Assembly: GCA_037176725.1 (NCBI GenBank)
Contig: JAZBRS010000020.1
Span: 54,650,001 to 54,714,000 of the forward strand
From: Posidonia oceanica
Lineage: Eukaryota > Streptophyta > Magnoliopsida > Alismatales > Posidoniaceae
Length of the DNA stretch: 64,000 nucleotides
Direction: 5' to 3'
The notes beneath the pieces were generated by a model. It saw only the letters and a list, made by a program, of their open reading frames with translations. It was not told the DNA's origin and made no database searches. The first letter of the stretch is position 1; the number at the start of each line of letters is the position of its first letter. Below, one piece after another: positions 55,737 to 64,000 of the stretch. The position numbers and the translations under genes are program-made.

Positions 55737-57863
55737 TGGCTAAAAGTGCCCTCGTGCTAGGTGAGTGTTCTCTTCTTCTTCTTCTTTCTTTTCCTTTGCA
55801 ATCATTCTATTGAATTTTACGGATTTTCTTTCGGGGTCGGGGTGAAATTCCTCATAGTGTTTTGAGGCACCACGACCCACTCAGTATTTGTTATTTATTT
55901 ATGTGCTTAAAGTCATGCTTCCATCTTTTATTTGAATAAATCTGGTCTGTCAGAACGTTAAAAGCTGTGCAAGGTAGCATCTTACATAGGACGCCGCCTA
56001 TTCCAGCGTCTTACGCATCTGGACAGTTTTCTGTTTTTCTTGCAATTTCTTCTGTAATTTCTTTTTTTAGGCTTTTATATGTAAAAACAATGCATGCAAC
56101 CACCCCCTTATTTTGTTCTGATTCTCGGGAATAAAGGGGTGTTTGAGTAAAAAAAATATTGTTTTAGCTTTCTTAAAAAAAAGAGAGGAGTATTTCCTGT
56201 CAGTGTGTTGGACACTAATATACATTGCGTCTTACATAAAACGCTACATTTTGTTGCATCTTACACATCTAGACAGGATCCTTTCTGTTTTTTTGAAATC
56301 TTTCTTTATTTTCTTTTTATAACTGGCCCAAGGAACAAGGTGTGAGGTGATCGGCTTTGCCGTAGGGATCGGAGCTTTAATCCTTGGGTACTTTTCAAAA
56401 ATCCAAATAAAAATCGAGTTTTTTTTTGTGACTTGTATGGCTCTTGTTGGGAACTAATCTCATTTTGTCTTTTCTTGGATTACGTAAATAACCACTTATG
56501 CCCTAAGCACCCCTGTTGCAAAGGCTTAAGGAAGGTATTTGCGTTGTCATTAGCTTTCACAAGGGTCACTACATCTTCCCTTGATCCTTTGTGAATGTTA
56601 ATTAGAAACCCAAGTTCAGATTTGCATTCTCCCTCCCCCCTTCAGTGGTTTGTTTATTTTGATGGTTATTGTAATTGATACGCGAGGGACCTGATCAATC
56701 CTGAGTACGCTGGGCTCTACCTCTACGGGGTAGGGATCTAAGTCTGCTCAGGCTCCCCAAAGATTCTCAGGAGTTGAGATAGGGGAAGTACCAAAGAAGA
56801 GAAATATTCTGTCATATTTATGAGGATCCATAGACAACCCCCGAAGACAAGTCATACCCAAATAACAAAGCAAACCCAAAAATCAAAACTTTTAATCGCT
56901 GTTTGAAAGTGTTTCTGTACAGCTCTTTGTTATAGGGTGCTGGACGCTACAAATATCTGCGTCTTATGTTGGACGCAGCCGTTAGTGCGTCCAACACATT
57001 CTCTGTTTATTCCTTTCATTGCTTGGGTATTTTGTGGAATTATTGAATGTTGTAGGATGAATGATTGAACAGGGGTTATGAACAAGTCATCTGAACTTTA
57101 TCTTGAGTCCTTTTCTTTTCTTAGAAGCTTGTTTTAGGCTATAAAGAACTTTTGTAAGTCTTGTTTCTTTTCTTTCTCTTGTCAACCAAAGTGTAAGCAT
57201 TGTAATATTTTTCCCTTTACTAAGAAAAAAAAAGGAGAGAAAAAAAAATCAGGAAAAAAAGAGAGAAAAAATCAGAAAAGAAAAAAAGGAAAAAAGAAGC
57301 AAAAAAAAGAACAAAGAAAAGAAAAAAAAGAAAAACAGAAACAAGGGTCCTTGTATGGTCCTGTGATCCTCAAGAACACAGGGATTTTGTTCATCAAGAA
57401 ATATCTCTCAAAGGAGCAATTGGTGGCACAAAGATCAGTTCAACTGACAACTAGAAGTGTTGGAAGCAGCACTGAAAAATGTCTAACATTGGACGCTATC
57501 TTTATTAGCATCCTACACTACCATTTTACTTCAGAGCCAATCAACGCATTAGTTGCTTGCCATTTGCCAAGATTAAATCTAAAAATACAAGGAGTGTGTT
57601 CCAGGGAGTTGTGGTAGTCATTTCTGCATAGTCAAGCACTGATTGCATTGGTTAAACCAACCAACAGAAGACAGGGGTGTTGGACGCTATCTCCTCTAGC
57701 ATCATACATTGGATGCTGCTCTTATCTACGTCCCACACTTATTGTAACTGAACTTAAGCGGAAACAAGAAAAAGCTGAGCCAAATATCTGAATCCAAAAG
57801 CAGCTACTCAGATACAGATAGCATGCCCGAGGAGGATCCCATCATGAGGTTATTCAATCCAAC
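55737..57863 (+). other. 5' leader and first gag codons of element D
   Basis: Aligns with C's leader in opposite orientation. It holds five GGACGC-type hairpin modules (near 55960-56030, 56205-56275, 56940-57000, 57465-57525 and 57680-57745) and an A/G-rich tract (57225-57340). The last ~80 bp before 57863 match C's early gag region (GAGGAT..CATCATGAGG..CAATCCAAC against C's minus strand near 34045). It is cut by solo LTR F. Confidence 0.75.
57859..57863. repeat. target-site duplication, left copy (CCAAC)
   Basis: CCAAC directly before F's TGTAGACACC; repeated at 61343-61347. Confidence 0.9.
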
Positions 57864-58045
57864 TGTAGACACCCCATTTTGATTGCTTGGAAGATGGTGG
57901 ACCCTTCTACAAGCTCGCTTGGACTTTGGGATGGCTCTCTCTCTAAAACCCACCTAAACCCATCCTAAAACATCACCAAACCCCTACCCAAACCTTAACC
58001 CAAGCTAAAATACCAAAAACAGCCTTTTAACCAACCTTAGGACGT

Positions 58046-60365
58046 TAGACGTTGGCTATGCCAGCGTCCAACGTTGGACGCTACATGTGCTAGCGTCCAA
58101 CGTTGGACGTACTGCATGCTGGCGTCCAATGCGTCGGCTGCAGCAGCCCTTTGGCTCACCCTCCACCGCTCCCAGGGTCGCCCTCTGCCAGCTCCGTCGC
58201 TCCCCTCGGACCACCCAGCCACTTGGCTCACCCCTGGAGTTGATGCCTCACCCAGGTGCCTCCCATACAGTGCCACTTGCCCCACTTTCCCGCTGCACGT
58301 TCGTTTGGACGTTTCTGGCCACCCTTTGCCGACCTGCCCCGCGCTGCGCATGCCACCTCCTCACCTGCCACAGTAGTCTCCCAGAGCCTGCTCTCGTGCA
58401 TGCCACCTCTGGCCACCAACCCCGCAACGTGCCCCTGCCAGCCCTGCCAACCTCTGCAACTCCACTGCTGTTGCCAATCGAACCCAACAAAACCAAAGAC
58501 TTCACCAATTCCCACAGTTCACCACACCCATTCGTGAGAGAATCCAAAGCTTCGAGAGCCTCGAGTGAACTCCCACGATCCCTCCTGGGCCCTTAGCCAA
58601 GTTCCTCGGCCTCCCCTTTGCATCCAGGAGCTCGCCGGAGTCAGCCCGTCGCCTCCTTCCGTGCCGACCGGCCAAGTGCAAACACACCATTTGGGTCGCA
58701 ACCAGGTAGGCCTTTCATCACCACTAGCTAGCTCATGCATGTGGTAGTGTAGCTAGGTAGTTTTTACGTGGTCTAGCACAACACACATGCCCCCTCACCT
58801 TGGCTTTCTGGCCACAAGGAGGAGGAGGTGGGTGGAGCAATCCACCCACCTATTTCTGGCGCCAAGCATATAGACATGCTCGTCGTCACTCACTCTTGCT
58901 TCCTAGCAAGTTTGTTTGAGATTTTTGGCCACTTTGGCCACTGATCTTGGCCGGGGAACATCCCGACCTGTTGGATGCACATACTGGTGCATCCAATGTT
59001 GGACGTGCCCTGAGGCAGTGTCCAACACCTCTGCTGTTAATTTATTTTATTTTGCTCCATTTTGCTTTTATGTTGTTATATTTTAGTTGTATCTCTATGA
59101 GTTTGCTTTACATGCTTCCCTTAAAGCTTACAGATGCTATGGCATGTTTTATATCAAGTCTTGATCCCATCTTGGATCATCAAGCCATGTTTCAGTTGGT
59201 TTGCTCTTCCCCTTCGTTGGATGCTGGAGCATACCGCGTCCAACGTTGGACGCTGGTGTGTCCAGCGTCCTACTGCACTGCTTGCTTACACTTGCTGCCA
59301 TGCATGAATGCTGCTTCCTTTTGAGCTATATACTTATTCCATGTTTGTGTAGTGGTGTTTGGGCCTTGTGGCTACTATGTTTAAGTTTGCAAGTTCCTTC
59401 CTAAGGATGCATGTTGTTTCACATGGGTTTTTGTTCCCTTTTTTCCCTTATGCATGCTTCTTAAAATGTTCTATATTGAATACTTGCTTGATCTATGTTG
59501 CATGCTTTGGTTTAGCCTGCTTTCTATAGCTTGCATGCATGTTTAAGTGGTCTCTAAGCTCAGTTCTTGCTTACAGTGTGATATGCCTCTTTTATGTGTT
59601 GGACGCAGGTACACACTGCGTCCTATGTTGGACGTAGATGTACTCTACGTCCTATGCTTCTATTTAGCTTACACTTGCTTAAATGCTTACATGATGCCAT
59701 TACTGGTTATGATTGCTTAATCCATGCTTGCATGTGTGTGCTTAGCCCTCTTAGCAACTGTTCCCAAGTTTGCTTGGCTTTTTATCAGAGATTTATGCAG
59801 GTTCCTTCATGTCTGTGCCTTCCTTTGTATTGGACGCAGGTACTACTGGTGTCCTACGTTGGACGCAGGTGGCGCTTGCGTCCTACACTCTGGTTGTGTT
59901 TTTTTCCTTGTATGCTTTGCAGATGCTTTCCTCTTTGGATTTTTACTTGACCCATGTGTGCATGCTTAGCCTACACCTGTTTACAGCAACTTAAATGCAT
60001 GCCTCTATGATTTTTCTATCAGTTTGTATGCCTTTCTCTATGCTTCTGTCTGCACCTTGTTGGACGTAGAGTGCTTCAACGTCCTATGTTGGACGTTGTG
60101 TACTCTAGCATCCACCACCCTGCAATGCTTAAATCATGTTCCATGCTTGCCATGCCATTAAATATTTCCTCTGGCTATTTACCTTGATTGCTTTGCCTGA
60201 TACACATGCCATCTACTGCTTCAATGCATTTGCATCGCATTCATACATCTAGAATGCATGGTTTTCCAAACTGCATGGTTTTCTGCTGTTTTTTCCTTCT
60301 ATCTGTGTTGGACACTGTCTGTTCCTACGTCCAACATTGGACGCAGGTCATAGCTGCGTCCAACA
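58046..60365 (+). repeat. double-hairpin modules of solo LTR F
   Basis: Seven modules: 58046-58135, 58968-59035, 59216-59275, 59598-59655, 59829-59895, 60059-60115 and 60307-60365. Stems: GGACGCTA/TAGCGTCC (58076-58083, 58091-58098); GGATGCA/TGCATCC (58973-58979, 58988-58994); GGACGCTG/CAGCGTCC (59248-59255, 59263-59270); GGACGCAG/CTGCGTCC (59601-59608, 59616-59623); GGACGTAGA/TCTACGTCC (59630-59638, 59644-59652); GGACGCAG/CTGCGTCC (60339-60346, 60354-60361). The last four modules are about 230-250 bp apart. Confidence 0.85.
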
Positions 60366-60962
60366 CTTACAGTTGGCTGAACATCGTTTTAAAGCGCCGA
60401 TTTCATTTCACTTGCCTCTTTCTGCATCTATCTGCCTCTGACACATGCTTTGACACCTGTGCATGTTGCTGGATCCCTGTTTTCAGTTTTACACCTCGCA
60501 TCGCCCGCTTTCCCGTGGTTTTCCACGTCAGTTTTCTTTCTCCTTTGCATACACTTGCATCCTGTGGTTTTTACCTAGTTTATCGAATCCGTCTTATCTC
60601 CCCTTTGCTTGTTTTACGCTTGCATTGTGTGGTTTTATTTGGCTTTTCTGCCCTCTGTTTCCTTTCCCCTTTGCATGTCTTACTTGCATTGCGTGGTTTT
60701 ATCGGCATTTTGTTTTATCGCTTGCATTTGCATCAAGGCAATGATGCTTACTGCCTGGAGTTCTCACGAACCAGGGTTCGCCTGGTTCGGAACACAGGTA
60801 GCGCTGCTGAGCACATAGGCTACACGTTTAATTTCCCATGCATGGCATTCAGGCATTTAGGCATTAAAGCATACATAGCACGGCATAGCATTCATCGCCC
60901 CTTAGGCATACAGTTAAAGGCAATCATTGTCGAAATTCCTTCAAATGCGAGCGATTAGCTAA

Positions 60963-61035
60963 GAAAGACCGATTCCTCGGGCGTGTTGGGGGTGCCTAAC
61001 ACCTTCATCGCATGTAATAAGAGTCCTTACCCTTT
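60963..61035 (+). promoter_or_regulatory. conserved LTR block (F copy)
   Basis: AGAAAGACCGATTCCTCGGG, then GGGGGTGCCTAACACCTTC and AATAAGAGTCCTTACCC, as in A and B. Confidence 0.6.
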
Positions 61036-61342
61036 CTTTGGACCCGCAGTGACCATTTTGCCCTCATCCTTGGCACGAGTCAATCATTTTGCATAGCATT
61101 GTGTTCATTTGCATGTTTTCTATACTTTCCCCCGGTTTTCCTTGTCTCCCGATTGAATAGATTAGGTGGCGACTTTGTTTTGTCTTATCTTCTTTGTTTT
61201 CTTTGCATTTTCTCGGTGTTTTCGAGTCGAGTGTTCTCCTTGGATTCATTACTGACCGCAGCTTCTCCCCTCTTTTATGGCACGATCGCATGTGAGCTAT
61301 GGCAGCGCGCGAGACCCACCGTGGCCGAGTGGGACGGTCACA

Positions 61343-61347
61343 CCAAC
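61343..61347. repeat. target-site duplication, right copy (CCAAC)
   Basis: CCAAC directly after F's terminal CACA. Confidence 0.9.
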
Positions 61348-61852
61348 CACTGGAGAGGAACTGGATCTCGACTCGGCCCAATATCAAGTATTGTGTCGCT
61401 TCCTTTACAGTGACAACAATCATCCCAGTTCGTCAAATCAAAGAGGTGAGGATCTCCATTAAGGTCAACACCTCCCTAGTAAAAGACTATGAAAGTCTGT
61501 TGTGAGCCACATCCCTGATAATTTGTACCAGAGACAGCACAGAAATGCGCCATCGGATACCCAACACCAAGGGCAGGGAAACGACTCACCAAGAGGATTC
61601 CGAGAAAGGGCCAATCCTTTGTTCGTTGAGCAGCCACATGGCAAAAGAGCTGATCCATTATTCTTCAACTAACTAGAGCAGAGTTATCGAGTTCCTCTTT
61701 AGCCGGGTATGAATATACAAGGTGACAATCGATAGCCACATGCCAATCAAATATCAAATTCTCAAATTCATGGCGGGCTCAACAATTTAGCAGAAATAAG
61801 GAAGGTTTTAAATTCCTTAGGGGTTCAGACACAAGCGCCTCCAACTTTTGAC
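61343..61852 (+). pseudogene. gag N-terminal part of element D, downstream of F
   Basis: Continues C-like gag after the insertion (CCAACCACTGGAGAGGAACT against C's CCAACCACCAAAGAAGCC, then a shared CTCG..CCAATA phrase). Several stops and frame changes precede the open frame at 61853. Gln/His-rich character is visible in pieces. Confidence 0.65.
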
Positions 61853-62791
61853 ATGAGCAAATTCCCACCATTTCGACTTCCTCCTGGTTTCAAGTATCCA
61901 AAGATGCCTAAGTTTGATGGGACCACCAACCCACAAACCCACATCGTTTGGTTTCAAATGGAATCAGCTCTGCACTTCCATGACTTGGGGTTCATCATCC
62001 ACCTTTTCTTCTATTCATTGGAAGGCGAACCCATGGACTGGTTCCTTACCCTCTCCGGAAATAACCTCAGCAGCTTCGACAAGATCAAGAAGTGCTTCTT
62101 GACCAAGTATCAACACAAGATCGAGTCGAAGCCAACCTTTTATAACTTGAGTAGGGAGACCATGAAGCCGGGTGAAGAATGGGTCACCTTTGCAAATAGA
62201 TGGCGGGAGATGGCTGCCAAATCAGGCCTGGACATCCCGAAAAGACAAGTTATCCAGACATTGATTGCAAACGCTACTAGTCCAATGAAAAGGGGGTTGG
62301 CAAATGCCTATTGCCCTTCTGTGACTGCACTCTACGAGGTAGCCGCTTCTGTGAAGGAAAATATGCATGAATTTCAGAAGATAGAAGGCAATACTAAGTC
62401 CATTCATCAAGTTGCAAAGCAACGAGATTCTCCTCTTCAAGATTACCGACAGAATGGCAACCACTCTGGAAAAGATGGCAACGCCAGGGGCAACTACCAT
62501 CATAAAGCTCCACAACAGCAGTCCAAGAGACCAAAGCGCACAAGCTATCCTCCTATCTCGGTCACGCTGATGGATATGTTTGCAGAAATGATAGAAGCCC
62601 AAGCAATTGACCTCCTGCCTCGAAGACCTGAAGGGGCGAACTGCGACAGAAGCAAATATTGCCAGTACCACAGGAGACATGGGCACAATTTAGAAGACTG
62701 CTGGGTCTTTAAGGACATTGTCTATGACCTGGTGGATGCAGACGTCTTCAATTGGGATGTATTGATAGAGAGGGTTCGGAGGCGCCATTAA
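61853..62791 (+). CDS. gag of element D (main open part)
   Basis: A 312-codon open frame, the best preserved gag in the window. It reads MSKFPPFRLPPGFKYPKMPK, FDGTTNPQTHIVWFQMESAL, FFYSLEGEPMDWFLTLSGNN, SFDKIKKCFLTKYQHKIESK, EEWVTFANRWREMAAKSGLD and KRGLANAYCPSVTALYEVAA (the retrotransposon gag domain, residues 1-180). A basic Gln-rich linker follows, then a zinc-knuckle-like CQYHRRHGHNLEDCWVF at about 275, then VLIERVRRRH and a stop. The Met at 61853 is inside the protein (C has the equivalent MSRFSPFRLP preceded by more coding), so the true start lay before the F insertion. Gag alone can support packaging of the element if pol comes from another copy. Confidence 0.88.
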   Translation: MSKFPPFRLPPGFKYPKMPKFDGTTNPQTHIVWFQMESALHFHDLGFIIHLFFYSLEGEPMDWFLTLSGNNLSSFDKIKKCFLTKYQHKIESKPTFYNLSRETMKPGEEWVTFANRWREMAAKSGLDIPKRQVIQTLIANATSPMKRGLANAYCPSVTALYEVAASVKENMHEFQKIEGNTKSIHQVAKQRDSPLQDYRQNGNHSGKDGNARGNYHHKAPQQQSKRPKRTSYPPISVTLMDMFAEMIEAQAIDLLPRRPEGANCDRSKYCQYHRRHGHNLEDCWVFKDIVYDLVDADVFNWDVLIERVRRRH

Positions 62792-62974
62792 GACTGAAGC
62801 CTGCTTCTCAAGAGCCTCTATTGATAGAGGCTACACTAGGGGCATTTCTCCAAAGTGTTGTAAATAGACTTTTCCTTCCTTGTTTTTGTATTTGTTTCTG
62901 CTAGAATATACCTAAATAAAATATATTTTCCTTCCATAAAATAAAAATATTAACAAATGAGAAGAAGATTCACC

Positions 62975-63155
62975 ACCCAAGCATGGGAAGTTGAGAACTA
63001 AGTGGGACGGACCATACTTGGTAGTTGAAGCATATCTAGGCAACGCCTATTCTTGGCCAAAAGGATGGCACTGGGCCCGAACATTCCTGAAATGCACTGC
63101 AATAAATGCTACCCTCGAACCGCATGCCGAGCCAATAGAATACCCGTGCTTGTGA
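62975..63155 (+). pseudogene. integrase C-terminal remnant of element D
   Basis: Frame reading KHGKLRTKWDGPYLVVEAYL, GNAYSW and on to EPIEYPCL with a stop at 63155. This is the GPY/F-type tail of a Gypsy integrase (G.F...W.GPY.V...). It lies only about 190 bp past gag, so protease, RT, RNase H and the integrase core are deleted. Confidence 0.7.
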
Positions 63156-64000
63156 ACTCACTGTTCCGGAAGCCTAGGAATACTGCTTCTAACCTCATCT
63201 CACAAACACTTTGTGGGAAGGAAGTATCACTGATCCAAACATTGAGACAGAGGCAGACCTTTATGAGTTTCCTTTCCAGTCTTTGAATAAACGAGTCCAC
63301 ATACTTCCTACGAGTTGGACATGCCTTTTGGTAGATGTCCAAAGCCAAGCTTAGAAGCATAAAAGAGGGGTGTGTACCAAAATAAAAAGAAAGGAGTGTG
63401 TCGGTCCATCAAATAAATATCTGTTGGTCGAACACTCAAAATGGGGGTGAGACTACTAAATGCCTACCAAAAGATCAGAGAAAAGAAAAGAAGGCAGCAA
63501 AGAAGCTGTCCATCAAACAAAAGAGAGGGGAAAAGATGGCAACAAAGAAGCTGTCCAAGAAAAGAAGACAGTAAAGAAGCTATCCATGTGTCAAAACTAA
63601 AAATCAGGGATTGAAAAGCGCAGTAGGATTTGACCTTGGGCTGGGAGGGGTAGAATTCTAAATCTCTAGTCAAAGCCTCAGGATAGGTCACTACCTCTTT
63701 CCCCACACCCTGCACTACACATTGAGGTAAGGGGCAGGAACCTAGGTCTAGGGGCAGTTGGGTGCCAAAGCAAGCTTGTAGTATCTTTTGGCTCCAAGAT
63801 TGCATAAGGGACCCAACTATCAAGGTTTTCCCAACCATAAGGTTTCCTATTTCCTAACTCCTTGGAAGATTTTTCTTCTCCCAGAAAATCCAATAAAAAA
63901 ATATAAAACCAAAATCCAAAAAAAAATGATAAAACCAAAAATCCAAAAAAATCATAAAGCCAAAAATCCAAAAAAAAATTATAAAACCAAAGATCCAAAA
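63156..64000 (+). other. 3' UTR of element D (cut by window end)
   Basis: Non-coding. It includes AGCTGTCCATC/AAAAGA phrases repeated at 63480-63590 and ends in an A-rich tract with the AAAACCAAAAATCCAAAAAA unit repeated (63890-64000), like 40290-40390 in H. No PPT or LTR is reached. Confidence 0.6.

Larger units (their letters stand above)
57864..61342 (+). mobile_element. solo LTR F (about 3.48 kb)
   Basis: Starts TGTAGACACCCCATTTTGAT and ends GACGGTCACA, with CCAAC duplicated on both sides. Element D's gag can be read across the insertion when compared with C. No internal region is present, so it is an LTR left by LTR-LTR recombination. The 3' third resembles A's LTR (for example GATGCTTACTGCCTGGAGTT near 60745 and the conserved 70-bp block). 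The 58140-58740 part is GC-rich and gives spurious ORFs. A TGGCGACTTTG phrase at 61168 is internal LTR sequence, not a PBS. It carries seven hairpin modules. Confidence 0.92.

Noticed and set aside
58074..58747. Open frames on both strands in the GC-rich part of solo LTR F
   Set aside because: Same pattern as above; biased composition and no conserved motif. A captured fragment cannot be excluded without a search.
60188..60958. 256-codon plus-strand ORF near the end of F
   Set aside because: Cys/Phe/Leu-rich and runs through hairpin modules and the region shared with A's LTR, where A has no such frame.
61162..61180. A primer binding site in F (TGGCGACTTTG)
   Set aside because: A's LTR has the same phrase about 180 bp before its true PBS, and F's end is fixed at 61342 by the CCAAC duplication.
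61316..61328. tRNA A-box-like GTGGCCGAGTGG at the end of F
   Set aside because: No B-box or tRNA fold follows within the expected distance; single-motif chance match.

Overview
The window looks like repeat-rich nuclear DNA from a large flowering-plant genome. I found no ordinary host gene, tRNA, rRNA or CRISPR array. Almost everything readable comes from LTR retrotransposons of the Ty3/Gypsy Tat/Ogre kind (gag, retropepsin, RT, two RNase H domains, integrase, very long LTRs, repeat-filled 3' UTRs), plus one plant L1-type LINE. The species cannot be told from the sequence. I use the labels A to I for the elements.

Left half (1-37.4 kb) is a three-layer nest, all on the minus strand. Element A (from before position 1 to 26795) is a giant: two ~6-kb LTRs (3' LTR 1-5503, cut by the window edge; 5' LTR 20815-26795) around a full gag-PR-RT-RH-aRH-IN set (10658-19490) and a 5-kb 3' UTR. 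That UTR carries stem-loop arrays and a broken extra gene resembling plant mobile domain/DUF7745 proteins (7876-9077). A sits inside the gag of element B (gag 26796-27523, LTR 28703-31713). B sits inside the protease region of element C (PR/gag 31714-34060, leader, LTR 35750-37405).

Middle (37.4-48.8 kb): an old minus-strand integrase (element I), the 3' end and LTR start of a plus-strand element (H), a LINE with ORF1 and ORF2 but no 3' end (42.46-45.61 kb), then the gag N-terminus, leader, PBS and LTR of minus-strand element G, which interrupts the gag of element E.

Right half (48.8-64 kb) is mostly plus-strand. E has gag, then a repeat-filled 3' UTR and PPT, with no pol. Its LTR start is fused to the LTR of element D near 54.77 kb. 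D has a PBS, a leader and gag, then only the last part of integrase. D's gag is split by solo LTR F (57864-61342), flanked by a perfect 5-bp duplication (CCAAC).

The LTRs fall into two types by PBS or terminal sequence: type 1 (TGGCGACTCTGCTGGGGA; A, B, E, F) and type 2 (TGGCGATCACGGTGGGA; C, D, G, probably H). The least explained signal is a set of short covarying stem-loops scattered through LTRs and leaders. One core (GGACGC...GCGTCC) is shared by F (type 1) and C/D (type 2). Another (GTCGCC...GGCGAC) is shared by B (type 1) and G (type 2). A third (GATA...TATC) fills the 3' UTRs of A and E. A further hairpin encloses the PPT/LTR junction of A and E, with covariation. Coordinates of LTR ends, PBS and PPT are base-level readings; gag, leader and degraded pol boundaries are approximate.
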